Shown here: positions 26,257 through 34,619 of the stretch, piece after piece
How the letters are laid out: every line of letters begins with the position of its first letter
Numbering within the stretch: the first letter of the stretch is position 1
DNA from: Ideonella aquatica
GTDB lineage: Bacteria > Pseudomonadota > Gammaproteobacteria > Burkholderiales > Burkholderiaceae_C
DNA length: 64,000 nucleotides
Assembly: GCF_018069755.1 (NCBI RefSeq)
Contig: NZ_JAGQDE010000017.1
Span: 28,003-92,002, forward strand
Direction: 5' to 3'
Program-made: the position numbers and the translations under genes
The notes under the pieces: generated by a model
Databases searched by the model: none
The model's input: the letters and a program-made list of their open reading frames with translations, nothing else
Told to the model about the DNA's origin: nothing

Positions 26257-26592
26257 GTGGCCGAGGCCGACAACCCCTGCGTCCGCTGCGGCGCCTGCTG
26301 CGCCGCCTTCCGGGTGGACTTCTCGGTGGAGGAGCTGGACAGCCGCTTTGGCCGTGTGCCCGACGGCCTGACGGTCGAGCTCACCGACAGCACCTGCCGC
26401 ATGCGCGGCACCGACCACGCCCAGCCGCGCTGCGCGGCCCTGGTGGGCACAGTGGGCGTGAAAGCCCACTGCGGCATCTACGAGTGGCGCCCCTCGCCCT
26501 GCCGGGAGTTCGGCCTGCTGGCACCGCTGGGCCGTGGCGACGAGGCCTGCAGCCGCGCCCGGGCGCGGCATGGCCTGCCTCCCCTTGACTAG
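26257..26592 (+). CDS. YkgJ family cysteine cluster protein
   Basis: 111 residues starting with a GTG four bases after the kinase stop. The N-terminal CVRCGACCAAF gives the CxxCxxCC pattern of the YkgJ/UPF0153 family. Two further cysteine groups (CAALVG, HCGIYEWRPSPCREF) complete the set thought to bind a metal or iron-sulfur cluster. The biochemical role is unknown. It converges with the SDR gene (4-bp overlap) and is probably transcribed with the phosphoesterase and kinase genes. Confidence 0.88.
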   Translation: MAEADNPCVRCGACCAAFRVDFSVEELDSRFGRVPDGLTVELTDSTCRMRGTDHAQPRCAALVGTVGVKAHCGIYEWRPSPCREFGLLAPLGRGDEACSRARARHGLPPLD

Positions 26593-27377
26593 AAGCTGCC
26601 CGGGTAGGCGCCGCCGTCGATCAGCAGGTTCTGGCCGGTGAGAAAACCGGCCTGCGCGCTGCAGACAAAGGCGCACAGCGCCCCGAACTCCTCGGGCGTG
26701 CCAAAGCGCCGCGCCGGGGCGCCCTGCTTGCGCTGCGCCATCACCACCTCCAGCGGCTGCCCCGTCTTGGCCGCCGCACCTTGCAGCGTGGTGCGCAGGC
26801 GGTCGGTGTCGAAGGCGCCGGGCAGCAGGTTGTTGATCGTGACGTTGCGGCTGGCCAGACGCGGCTGGCGCGACAGGCCGGCGACGAAGCCGGTCAAGCC
26901 GCTGCGCGCGCCGTTGGACAGACCCAGGATGTCGATCGGCGCCTTCACCGCACCCGAGGTGATGTTGACGATGCGCCCGAAGCCGCGCCCGGCCATGCCA
27001 TCCACCACCGCCTTGATCAGCTCGATCGGCGTGAGCATGTTGGCGTCCAGCGCGGCGATCCAGGCGGCGCGGTCCCAGTCGCGGAAATCGCCCGGCGGCG
27101 GTCCGCCGGCGTTGTTGACCAGGATGTCGATCTGCGGGCAGGCGGCCAGCGCGGCGGCGCGGCCCTCCGGCGTGGTGATGTCGCCGGCCACCGTGCGCAC
27201 CTCGATCGCCGGATGGGCGGCGCGCAGCTCGGCCGCGGTGGCTTCCAGCGCCTGGGTGCCACGCGCGGTGATCACCAGACGCACACCCTCAGCCGCCAGG
27301 GCCTGCGCGCAACCCTTGCCCAGGCCCTTGCTGGCCGCACACACCAGGGCCCAGCGGCCCGCAAGTCCCATGTCCAT
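26589..27377 (-). CDS. Atypical SDR family oxidoreductase
   Basis: 262 residues from ATG 27377, whose AGGAGA Shine-Dalgarno overlaps the upstream DMT stop. The Rossmann fold is clear: ALVCAASKGLGKGCAQALA (nucleotide loop), DILVNNAGGPPPGDF, and the C-terminal FLTGQNLLIDGG. The normal catalytic YxxxK is absent: after the conserved NITSG serine the sequence reads ILGLSNGARSGLTGF, with neither Tyr nor Lys at the expected places. It therefore may use another proton donor or act non-catalytically. It is the last gene of the MFS-lipoprotein-ggt-DMT-SDR operon. Confidence 0.85.
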   Translation of the reverse strand: MDMGLAGRWALVCAASKGLGKGCAQALAAEGVRLVITARGTQALEATAAELRAAHPAIEVRTVAGDITTPEGRAAALAACPQIDILVNNAGGPPPGDFRDWDRAAWIAALDANMLTPIELIKAVVDGMAGRGFGRIVNITSGAVKAPIDILGLSNGARSGLTGFVAGLSRQPRLASRNVTINNLLPGAFDTDRLRTTLQGAAAKTGQPLEVVMAQRKQGAPARRFGTPEEFGALCAFVCSAQAGFLTGQNLLIDGGAYPGSF

Positions 27378-27388
27378 GTCGGTTTCTC

Positions 27389-28309
27389 CTATCGCCAACG
27401 GGCGAGCAACCACACCCCGCTCATCACCAGCACCGTGCCGGCCAGCAGCCAGGGCGTGAAGGGCTCGTCCAGCAGCAGCACGCCCATCGCGATCGTCGAC
27501 AGCGGGCCGATCATGCCCACCTGGGCGGTCATGGCCGAGCCGATGCGCTCGATCGCCATCATCACCATCAGCACCGGCGCAAAGGTGCAGGCCACCGCGT
27601 TCAGCGCCGACAAGGCCATCACCGGCGCGGGCACCGCTGCGGCGCTCCAGGGCTTGAACAGCGCGAAGTGCAGCAGACACAGCACGCAGGCGGCGCTGCT
27701 GGCCAGACCGGTCAGGCGCATCGAGCCCAGGCGTCCCACCACCTCGCCGCTGGCCACCAGGTAGACCGAGTAGCTGACCGCGCTGCCGAAGACCAGCGCC
27801 GCACCCAGCGCCACCGCGCCACCCTGCAGCGTCAGCTCATGGCCGAAGACCACCAGTGCGCCCGAGTAGCTGATGGCGGCCGCCAGCCACTGGCGCGTGC
27901 TGACATGCCGCTTGAACCACAGCACCGAGATCACCATCACGATCGTCGGGCCCAGGTACAGGATCAGCCGCTCCAGGCTGGCGCTGATGTACTGCAGACC
28001 GGCGAAGTCCAGCATGCTGGCGGCGTAGTAGCCCGAGAAGCCCAGGCCCCACACCGCCACCCAATCACGCCGTGTCAGCGCAGCGCGGCCCCGGCTGGCC
28101 CACCAGGCCAGCGCCAGGAACATCGGCAGCGCCAACGCCATGCGCCAGGCCACCACGGTCACCGCATCCACGCCATGGCGGTACATCAGCTTGGCCAGGA
28201 TGGCCTTGCCCGAGAAGGCCACCGCGCCCGCCGCCGCCAGCACAATGCCCGGCCACAGCTGCTCGCCGCGGGCCGAGGCAAAGGCCGAAATGCGTGCGCT
28301 GCCGCTCAT
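27389..28309 (-). CDS. DMT family transporter (EamA domains)
   Basis: 306 residues with ten hydrophobic segments arranged as two EamA repeats. The first contains AAAGAVAFSGKAILAKLMYR and VVAWRMALALPMFLAL. The second ends in IGPLSTIAMGVLLLDEPFTP, the typical conserved end of the family. Such proteins export metabolites or amino acids across the inner membrane. It abuts the ggt stop with no spacing (CAT/TCA), so it is translationally coupled to gamma-glutamyltransferase; an amino-acid or glutathione-derived substrate is possible but unproven. Confidence 0.88.
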   Translation of the reverse strand: MSGSARISAFASARGEQLWPGIVLAAAGAVAFSGKAILAKLMYRHGVDAVTVVAWRMALALPMFLALAWWASRGRAALTRRDWVAVWGLGFSGYYAASMLDFAGLQYISASLERLILYLGPTIVMVISVLWFKRHVSTRQWLAAAISYSGALVVFGHELTLQGGAVALGAALVFGSAVSYSVYLVASGEVVGRLGSMRLTGLASSAACVLCLLHFALFKPWSAAAVPAPVMALSALNAVACTFAPVLMVMMAIERIGSAMTAQVGMIGPLSTIAMGVLLLDEPFTPWLLAGTVLVMSGVWLLARWR

Positions 28310-29947
28310 TCAGAAGCCCACCGCGGCGCCGTCGCGTCGCGGGTCGCTGGCCGCCACGTAGCCGTCCACCGCCGCATCGCCCAGGCGCCAGATGAACTGG
28401 CCGGCGCCGAAGTCCTGGTAGCTGTCGCTGATCGGCTCGACCTGGTGGCCGCGCTCGGCCAGGCCGGCCACGGTAGCCACCGGCCAGTGCGCCTCGGTGT
28501 TGATGGACAGGCCCTGGTTGAAGCGCCAGCGCGGCGCATCACAGGCGGCCTGCGGTTGCTGGCGGTGCGCCAGCATGCGCACCAGGGTCTGCACATGGCC
28601 CTGCGGCTGCATGTTGGCGCCCATCACGCCGAAGGCCATGCGTGGCGCGCCATCGGCATCGGTGAGGAAGCCGGGGATGATGGTGTGGAAGGGCCGGTGG
28701 CCCGGCGCCACCTGGTTGGGATGGCCATCGACCAGGCTGAAGCCATGGCCGCGGTTCTGCAAGCTGATGCCCCAGTCCGGCAGGCACACGCCCGAGCCGA
28801 AGCCCATGTAGTTGCTCTGGATCCAGCTGACCATCCTGCCCTGCTCGTCGGCCGCGCAGAGGTAGATCGTGCCGCCACGGCGGTGCACGTCGCCCGGCGT
28901 GCCGGCCTGGAAGACCTGCGCACGGCGCGGGTCGATCAGGCGCGCGCGCGCAGCCAGGTAGTCCTCGTCCAGCAGGTCCTGCACACCCACCGTCATGGCC
29001 GAGGGCTCGGCGACGAAGCGGTAGACATCGGCAAAGGCCAGCTTGATCGCCTCGATCTGCAGGTGCGCGGCCTCGGGGCCGTCGGGGTCCAGCGCGCCCA
29101 GGTCAAAGCGGCGCAGGATGCCCAGCGCGATCAGCGCGGTGATGCCCTGGCCGTTGGGCGGGATCTCGTGCAGGCGGTGGCCCAGCGCGTCGACCGCGAT
29201 CGGCTCGACCCACTGCGCCGCCATGCCGGCCAGGTCGGCGGTACTCATCGAGCCGCCCTGCGCCGCCGAGGCGGCAGCCAGCGCGGCAGCCACCTCGCCG
29301 CGGTAGAAGGCCTCGCCACCACTGCGGGCGATCGCGCGCAGCGTTCGCGCAGCGCCCGGCATCGCAAAGCGCTCGCCCACGTCCGGCGCGCGTCCGCGGG
29401 GCAGGAACAGGTCGGCAAAGCCCGGCTGGCGCACCAACGACTCGACCTGCGCCGCCGCCGCCCATTTCTGCTGCACCACCACCGGCACCGCATAGCCGCG
29501 CTCGGCGATGTCGATGGCCGGAGCCATCAGCCGCTCAAACGGCAACCGGCCCAGCCGCTGATGCAGCGCCATCCAGCCGGCCACCATGCCGGGCACGGTC
29601 ACCGCGTCCCAGCCACGGGCTGGGGGCGCCACCGCCTCGCCGTGGCGCTGCCGGAAATAGGCCGGCGTCCAGGCGGCCGGTGCGCGCCCCGAGGCATTCA
29701 GGCCCTGCAGGCGCTGGCCGTCCCAGACGATGCCGAAGGCGTCCGAGCCCAGGCCGTTGCTGCAGGGTTCGACCAGGGTCATGACCGCGGCCGCAGCCAC
29801 CACGGCATCCGCGGCACTGCCGCCCTCGGCCAGCATGCGCAAGCCGGCCTGCGCGGCCAGCGGGTGCGAGGTGGCCACCATGTTGCGTGCGAACACCGGC
29901 AGGCGCGCGCTGGGGTAGTGGCAGTGGTAGTTGAAGGAATGGTTCAC
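28310..29947 (-). CDS. ggt: Gamma-glutamyltransferase family protein
   Basis: 545 residues from GTG 29947, which overlaps the stop of the lipoprotein gene by 4 bp (GTGA) and has a GGAG Shine-Dalgarno. The open frame upstream of this is not family-like. The N-terminal GGSAADAVVAAAAVMTLVEP motif is characteristic. The autoprocessing threonine lies in RGGTIYLCAADEQG, followed by the small subunit with GFGSGVCLPDWGISLQNRG. No clear signal peptide is visible, so the enzyme resembles YwrD-type cytosolic members. It cleaves gamma-glutamyl bonds of glutathione-like compounds. Confidence 0.9.
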   Translation of the reverse strand: MNHSFNYHCHYPSARLPVFARNMVATSHPLAAQAGLRMLAEGGSAADAVVAAAAVMTLVEPCSNGLGSDAFGIVWDGQRLQGLNASGRAPAAWTPAYFRQRHGEAVAPPARGWDAVTVPGMVAGWMALHQRLGRLPFERLMAPAIDIAERGYAVPVVVQQKWAAAAQVESLVRQPGFADLFLPRGRAPDVGERFAMPGAARTLRAIARSGGEAFYRGEVAAALAAASAAQGGSMSTADLAGMAAQWVEPIAVDALGHRLHEIPPNGQGITALIALGILRRFDLGALDPDGPEAAHLQIEAIKLAFADVYRFVAEPSAMTVGVQDLLDEDYLAARARLIDPRRAQVFQAGTPGDVHRRGGTIYLCAADEQGRMVSWIQSNYMGFGSGVCLPDWGISLQNRGHGFSLVDGHPNQVAPGHRPFHTIIPGFLTDADGAPRMAFGVMGANMQPQGHVQTLVRMLAHRQQPQAACDAPRWRFNQGLSINTEAHWPVATVAGLAERGHQVEPISDSYQDFGAGQFIWRLGDAAVDGYVAASDPRRDGAAVGF

Positions 29948-30642
29948 AGCGGCTCCAGGGTCAGTCGGCCATCGACCAGGATCAGCTCGGACGCGGCCTC
30001 GTAGCCCGAGTCGAAACCCACCCACACCCAGGCCGATCCATCGGCCGCGGCCACCAGCGGGGTGGGCTGCACGCCGGACAGGGGCTTGAGTTCGGGCGGC
30101 ACGGCCACGCAGTCGCGGCCGCTGCTGCTGAGATTGCCCAGCACGATGGATTCGCTGCCACCCTGGGTCTGATCGCCCTTGTCCAGGTTGAAGCGCCACT
30201 CGGCGCCCTCGCGCACACGCGCCGGCGCACGACCGGCCGCGCCGGCCTTGACGGTGACGCCCTCGCCGGGCGCGCCGCCCACGCCGATGCAGCCACCGGG
30301 CACCGTGGCCACCATGCGCAGCGCCCAGCGCACTCGGTAGCGCGCCCCAGGCTGCAGGCCGTCGATGCGGCGGGCGGTGAAGACGAACAGGTCATCGCTG
30401 TGGTTGTGGCCGGCCAGGCGCAGGCCCTGACCGGTCAGCGGCGCAGACAGGCTCACCACGGACTGCGACAGTTCGGAGGGCGCGGTGTCGTCGCTGTAGT
30501 CGGCCGAGCCCAGCTGCCACTGCGTGGCCTCGGCCGCGAAGCCGATGGCCAGCCCGTCGTCGCCACCCCCGCAGGAGGCCAGGGCGGCACCAACCGCCAT
30601 CAGTGCGAGGGGTCGAAGCGTGCCATGCATGCGCGGCATCAT
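29944..30642 (-). CDS. Putative lipoprotein, hypothetical
   Basis: About 232 residues. The N-terminus carries a hydrophobic signal peptide and a lipobox (LMAVGAALASC) followed by GGGDD, consistent with an outer-membrane lipoprotein. Three ATG codons (30642, 30639, 30630) are possible starts; all lie within 17 bases after the MFS stop. The mature part is beta-rich with DLFVFTARRIDGLQPGARYR and a cysteine pair (GGCIGVGG, GRDCVAVPP). I recognise no family. It overlaps ggt by 4 bp, so it belongs to the operon. Confidence 0.78.
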   Translation of the reverse strand: MMPRMHGTLRPLALMAVGAALASCGGGDDGLAIGFAAEATQWQLGSADYSDDTAPSELSQSVVSLSAPLTGQGLRLAGHNHSDDLFVFTARRIDGLQPGARYRVRWALRMVATVPGGCIGVGGAPGEGVTVKAGAAGRAPARVREGAEWRFNLDKGDQTQGGSESIVLGNLSSSGRDCVAVPPELKPLSGVQPTPLVAAADGSAWVWVGFDSGYEAASELILVDGRLTLEPL

Positions 30643-30646
30643 AGGG

Positions 30647-32248
30647 TCAGGGCTCGGCCTGGGCATCGATGTAGCGGCGCACGCGGGGCGGCTCTTCGCC
30701 CAGATGGAAGGCCAGGCGCTGCTCGCGCAGGCCGATGTCGCCGGCGGTGAAGCGTTCGTGGCGACGCAGGTGCTCGACCCAGCTCTCGTCCACAAAGTAC
30801 TCGATGTAACGGCCCGGCGCAGAGGTATCCTGGAACAGGCCCCAGGACAGCGCGCCCTGGCGCAGCCGGGCTTGGCGGGTCTGCTGCATCACGGCCTTGA
30901 ACGCAGCCTCGCGGGTGGGGTCGATCTGGTATTCCACGGTCACCATCACCGGCCCGGCCTCGGAATCGATCGGCGCCGCGGGTTCCGGCAGGCCGCCAGT
31001 GGGCTGGGCCGGGCTTGGGTCGGGCGCGCTGTCGCTGATCAGGGGCCAGCGGCGCAGCAGCAGTTGCACCGCCACGCCCGCCGCCACCGAGGCCACCAGC
31101 GCATGCCGCACGCTGCTGTGCCCGGCCACCTGGCCCCACAGCGCCGCGCCGGCCGCCGTGCCACCCATCAGGCACATCTGGTAGATCGACATGCCGCGCG
31201 CCCGCACCCAGCCGGGCAGCACCATCTGCGCCGACACGGTCAGGGTGTTGGCCGCCGAGATCCAGGCCATGCCGGCCAGCACCATCGCCACCGCCGCCAC
31301 CGCGGGGTGCGGGGCGAAGGCGATCAGCAGCGTCAGTGCGGAGTGCACCAGCGGCCCCACGGTGACGAAGAAGCCGGGCCGGAAACGTTGGCGCCAGCGC
31401 GGGAAGAACATCACAGCGGTCACCGCGCCGGCGCCCTGGCAGGCCAGCAGCAGCGTGAACAGGTGGGCGCCTTGCTGCGGCCCCGCCAGGCCGCGCGCGA
31501 TCAACGGCAACAGCGCGGTGAGCGCCGCGGTCTGCAGGAAGAACAGAAAGATACGCGCCAGCACCCGCCGCATCGGCGGCGACTGCCGCACATGCTGCAG
31601 GCCCACCCGCATCGCGCCCACGAAGCGCTCGCCCGGCAAGGCGCTGGTGCGCCGCTGCTGCGAGCGCCAGCGCAGGATGATCACGAAGGCCACCAGCGAC
31701 AGCAGCGCGTTGAGCACGAACACCCAGCCCGGCCCTGCGCTGGCCAGCACCACCCCCGCCAGCACCGGCCCGACGATGCGCGAGAGGTTCATCGCCACGC
31801 CATTGAGCGCCAGCGCCTGCGACAGGTGCACCTTGGGCACGATGTCGGGCACGATGGCCGCGAACACGGGCCAGCGCAGCGCCAGCCCGATGCCATTGGC
31901 AAAGGTCAGCCCCAGCAGCAGCGGCGCAGTCATCGCCCCCGAGAGCGAGACCGCCGCCAGCACGCAGGCCACCACCGCCACCCACAGCTGGGTGCTGGCA
32001 AAGTACAGGCGCCTGTCCAGCAGATCGGCCAGCGCGCCGCTGGGCAGGCCCAGCATGAACACCGGCAGCGTGGATGCCGCGGCCACCAGCGCCACCATCG
32101 TGGTGCTGTCGGTCAGCGTGGTCATCAGCCAGGCCGCCGCCGCGTCGTTCGTCCACATGGTGATGTTGGCGGCCAACCAAGCCAGCCACAGCATGCGGAA
32201 AACGCGGCCCTGCAAGGGGGCCAGGGCGGAAGCGCTGGAGTCACTCAT
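30647..32248 (-). CDS. MFS transporter (MFS_3/EntS-like) with C-terminal ABM-like domain
   Basis: 533 residues. The first 415 or so form twelve membrane segments. The MFS motif GLPSGALADLLDRRLYF (loop 2-3) and N-terminal RVFRMLWLAWLAANITMW resemble the EntS/transmembrane-secretion-effector group. Residues about 428-520 form a soluble ferredoxin-like domain (VMVTVEYQIDPTREAAF, SWGLFQDTSAPGRYIEYFV) similar to antibiotic biosynthesis monooxygenase domains, known in this subfamily. The substrate is unknown. It is the first gene of the five-gene operon. Confidence 0.87.
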   Translation of the reverse strand: MSDSSASALAPLQGRVFRMLWLAWLAANITMWTNDAAAAWLMTTLTDSTTMVALVAAASTLPVFMLGLPSGALADLLDRRLYFASTQLWVAVVACVLAAVSLSGAMTAPLLLGLTFANGIGLALRWPVFAAIVPDIVPKVHLSQALALNGVAMNLSRIVGPVLAGVVLASAGPGWVFVLNALLSLVAFVIILRWRSQQRRTSALPGERFVGAMRVGLQHVRQSPPMRRVLARIFLFFLQTAALTALLPLIARGLAGPQQGAHLFTLLLACQGAGAVTAVMFFPRWRQRFRPGFFVTVGPLVHSALTLLIAFAPHPAVAAVAMVLAGMAWISAANTLTVSAQMVLPGWVRARGMSIYQMCLMGGTAAGAALWGQVAGHSSVRHALVASVAAGVAVQLLLRRWPLISDSAPDPSPAQPTGGLPEPAAPIDSEAGPVMVTVEYQIDPTREAAFKAVMQQTRQARLRQGALSWGLFQDTSAPGRYIEYFVDESWVEHLRRHERFTAGDIGLREQRLAFHLGEEPPRVRRYIDAQAEP

Positions 32249-32277
32249 CGGCAGCCGGACAGTGTCGCCTGGAAACG

Positions 32278-32300
32278 AAAAGCCCCGCGCAAGGCGGGGC
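32278..32300 (-). terminator. Hairpin terminator beyond the tctBA and repeat region
   Basis: The stem gccccgc/gcggggc with a short loop is followed on the minus strand by TTTT. It lies between the tctA gene (upstream on this strand) and the MFS gene, and would end transcripts that have read through the repeat array. Confidence 0.65.
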
Positions 32301-32331
32301 GAGTGTCATGGGAGCTCAGCGCCCTGTTCAA

Positions 32332-32512
32332 CCGGCTCCGGGACGGCTTGCAAGCCGTCCCGGCTTCGCCAGGCACTCGGGTTGCCGCCCTGGTCCGCCG
32401 GCTCCGGGACGGCTTGCAAGCCGTCCCGGCTTCGCCAGGCACTCGGGTTGCCGCCCTGGTCCGCCGGCTCCGGGACGGCTTGCAAGCCGTCCCGGCTTCG
32501 CCAGGCACTCGG
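32332..32512. repeat. 66-bp tandem repeat array (2.7 copies), each with a perfect palindrome
   Basis: Units begin at 32332, 32398 and 32464 with exact 66-bp periodicity. The first two are full copies and the third matches for 49 bp. Each holds a perfect 26-bp palindrome with arms ccgggacggc/gccgtcccgg around ttgcaa, at 32338-32363, 32404-32429 and 32470-32495. The period is a multiple of three, so open frames run through in both directions without being genes. A further inverted repeat gacgtcc-gcag-ggacgtc follows the array. It lies just after the tctA stop. Confidence 0.93.
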
Positions 32513-32541
32513 ACGTCCGCAGGGACGTCCTCGGTCCGGGC

Positions 32542-34053
32542 TCAGTCCTCCTGGAACGCTTCCTCGCGCTTGCTCTGGATCGACGGCAGCATCACCACCA
32601 CGATCAGCAGCGCTGCCGCGACCAGCAGGCCCGCCGACAGCGGCCGGGTCAGGAAGGTGGCCCAGTCGCCGCGCGACAGCAGCAGCGCGCGGCGCAGGTT
32701 CTCTTCCATCATCGGACCCAGGATGAAACCCAGCAGCAGCGGCGCGGGCTCGCAACCCAGCTTGTAGAACACGTAGCCGGCGATGCCGAACAGCGTGGCC
32801 ATGTAGACGTCGAAGTTGTTGTTGTTCAGCGTGTACAGGCCGATGCAGCAAAAGCTCAGGATGGCCGGGAACAGCAGCTTGTAGGGCACGGTCAGCAGCT
32901 TGATCCAGATGCCGATCAGCGGCAGGTTCAGGATCACCAGCATCAGGTTGCCGATCCACATCGAGGCGATCAGGCCCCAGAACAGCTCGGGGTTGCTGCT
33001 CATCACCTGCGGGCCGGGCTGGATGCCCTTGATGGTCATCGCACCCACCATCAGCGCCATCACCGCGTTGGGCGGGATGCCCAGCGTCAGCATCGGGATG
33101 AAGCTGGTCTGCGCACCGGCGTTGTTGGCCGACTCGGGGCCCGCCACGCCGCGGATGTTGCCCTGGCCAAAGGGCACTTCGCCCGGACGCCCCTTGGTCT
33201 TCTTCTCGACCGTGTAGGCCGCGAACGAGGCCAGCAGCGCGCCGCCGCCCGGCAGCACGCCCAGGATCGATCCCAGCGAGGTGCCGCGCAGCACTGCCGG
33301 GAAGGCATCAGCGAAGTCCTGCTTGGTGGGCCACAGGCCGGAGACGTGCTTGGTGAACACCTCGCGGTGCTCGGCCGGACGGCCCAGGTTGGCGATGATC
33401 TCGCCAAAGCCGAACACGCCCATCGCGATCGTCACGAAGCCGATGCCATCGGTCAGCTCGGGGATATCGAAGCTGTAGCGCGGCGTGCCCGAGATGACGT
33501 CGGTGTTGATCTGGCCCAGCAGCAGGCCCAGCAGGATCATCGCGATGGCCTTGACCAGCGAGCCCGAAGCCAGCACCACCGCGCCGATCAGGCCCAGGGT
33601 CATCAGGCTGAAGTACTCGGCCGGGCCGAACTGGAACGCCAGCTCGGTCAGCGGCGGTGCGAAGGCGGCGATGATGATGGTGCCCACGCAGCCGGCGAAG
33701 AACGAGCCCAGGCCGGCCGCCGCCAGTGCGGCACCGGCGCGGCCCTTGCGGGCCATCTGGTAGCCGTCGATGGCGGTGACCACCGAGCTGGACTCGCCGG
33801 GCACGTTGATCAGGATGGCGGTGGTCGAGCCACCGTACTGCGCGCCGTAGTAGATGCCGGCCAGCATGATCAGCGCCGGCGTGGCGTCCAGCGCATAGAT
33901 GCTGGGCAGCAGCATCGCGATCGTGGCCACCGGGCCCAGCCCGGGCAGCACGCCGATCAGGGTACCGAGCACCGCACCGCCAAAGGCGTAGAGCAGGTTG
34001 GTGACGGTGAAGGCCGTGGCAAAGCCCAGGCTGAGGTTGTTGAGCAGATCCAT
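32542..34053 (-). CDS. tctA: Tripartite tricarboxylate transporter permease, large subunit
   Basis: 503 residues with about eleven or twelve membrane segments. The TctA signatures GVLPGLGPVATIAMLLP, YGAQYGGSTTAILINVPGE and a second half with LGVLPGGGALLASFAAY and TLGIPPNAVMALMVGA are present. With TctB and a periplasmic TctC it imports carboxylates using an ion gradient. tctB lies 11 bp upstream on the same transcript, and no tctC is seen in the window. The substrate is unknown. Confidence 0.93.
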   Translation of the reverse strand: MDLLNNLSLGFATAFTVTNLLYAFGGAVLGTLIGVLPGLGPVATIAMLLPSIYALDATPALIMLAGIYYGAQYGGSTTAILINVPGESSSVVTAIDGYQMARKGRAGAALAAAGLGSFFAGCVGTIIIAAFAPPLTELAFQFGPAEYFSLMTLGLIGAVVLASGSLVKAIAMILLGLLLGQINTDVISGTPRYSFDIPELTDGIGFVTIAMGVFGFGEIIANLGRPAEHREVFTKHVSGLWPTKQDFADAFPAVLRGTSLGSILGVLPGGGALLASFAAYTVEKKTKGRPGEVPFGQGNIRGVAGPESANNAGAQTSFIPMLTLGIPPNAVMALMVGAMTIKGIQPGPQVMSSNPELFWGLIASMWIGNLMLVILNLPLIGIWIKLLTVPYKLLFPAILSFCCIGLYTLNNNNFDVYMATLFGIAGYVFYKLGCEPAPLLLGFILGPMMEENLRRALLLSRGDWATFLTRPLSAGLLVAAALLIVVVMLPSIQSKREEAFQED

Positions 34054-34064
34054 GGTGTGTGTCC

Positions 34065-34520
34065 TCAGGCGCCCGGCAGCAGCGGAATGGTCAGCGACAG
34101 GCCCTTGATGAAGACCACCCAGGACAGCGCGGTCAGCACCACGGCATTGATGAGGGAACCCTTCCAGGTGAACTCATCGGATGCCAGGCTGGACAGCACC
34201 ACCAGCAGCGGCAGCGCGATCAGCATGCCGACGCGCGGCAGCAGCACGCCGAACAGGGCGACCGAGCCCAGGATGACGAACAGCGGCCGCCAGGCGAAGG
34301 CGCCCACGGGCTCGCCGTCATGGGTCTCGATGGTCAGGGCCTTGAACAGCACCATGCCACCCAGGATGGCCAGCAGAATGCCCAGACCGAACGGGAAGTA
34401 GCCGGGACCCGGGCGGGCCGAGCTGCCGAAGCTGTATTCGGTGGCACCCCAGGCGAAACCGACGCCAACGGCCACGAACATCAGCCCCGACCAGAAATCT
34501 TTCTGGCTCTTGATATGCAT
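34065..34520 (-). CDS. tctB: Tripartite tricarboxylate transporter, small subunit TctB
   Basis: 151 residues with four membrane segments. The N-terminal block DFWSGLMFVAVGVGFAWGA and the GPGYFPFGLGILLAILGGMV motif are typical of TctB. The start ATG at 34520 gives the usual length. It is the first gene of the pair, and no solute-binding protein gene precedes it; the next gene upstream on the strand is an unrelated GspE-type ATPase. Confidence 0.9.
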   Translation of the reverse strand: MHIKSQKDFWSGLMFVAVGVGFAWGATEYSFGSSARPGPGYFPFGLGILLAILGGMVLFKALTIETHDGEPVGAFAWRPLFVILGSVALFGVLLPRVGMLIALPLLVVLSSLASDEFTWKGSLINAVVLTALSWVVFIKGLSLTIPLLPGA

Positions 34521-34619
34521 GGGGACACTCTCCTCGAAGATGGGTTTGCCAGCATTCTAGGAAGCGCCCTGCCGGGCCCACCTGCGGTCAACACGTAGCT
34601 CCGCCTGGGGAAAACCCGG

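Noticed and set aside
32245..32508. Protein with three 22-residue repeats
   Set aside because: It arises because the 66-bp palindromic repeat is a multiple of three; both strands are open through it and there is no ribosome-binding site or family support.
32332..32512. CRISPR array
   Set aside because: The repeats are contiguous with no unique spacers, and no cas genes are present.
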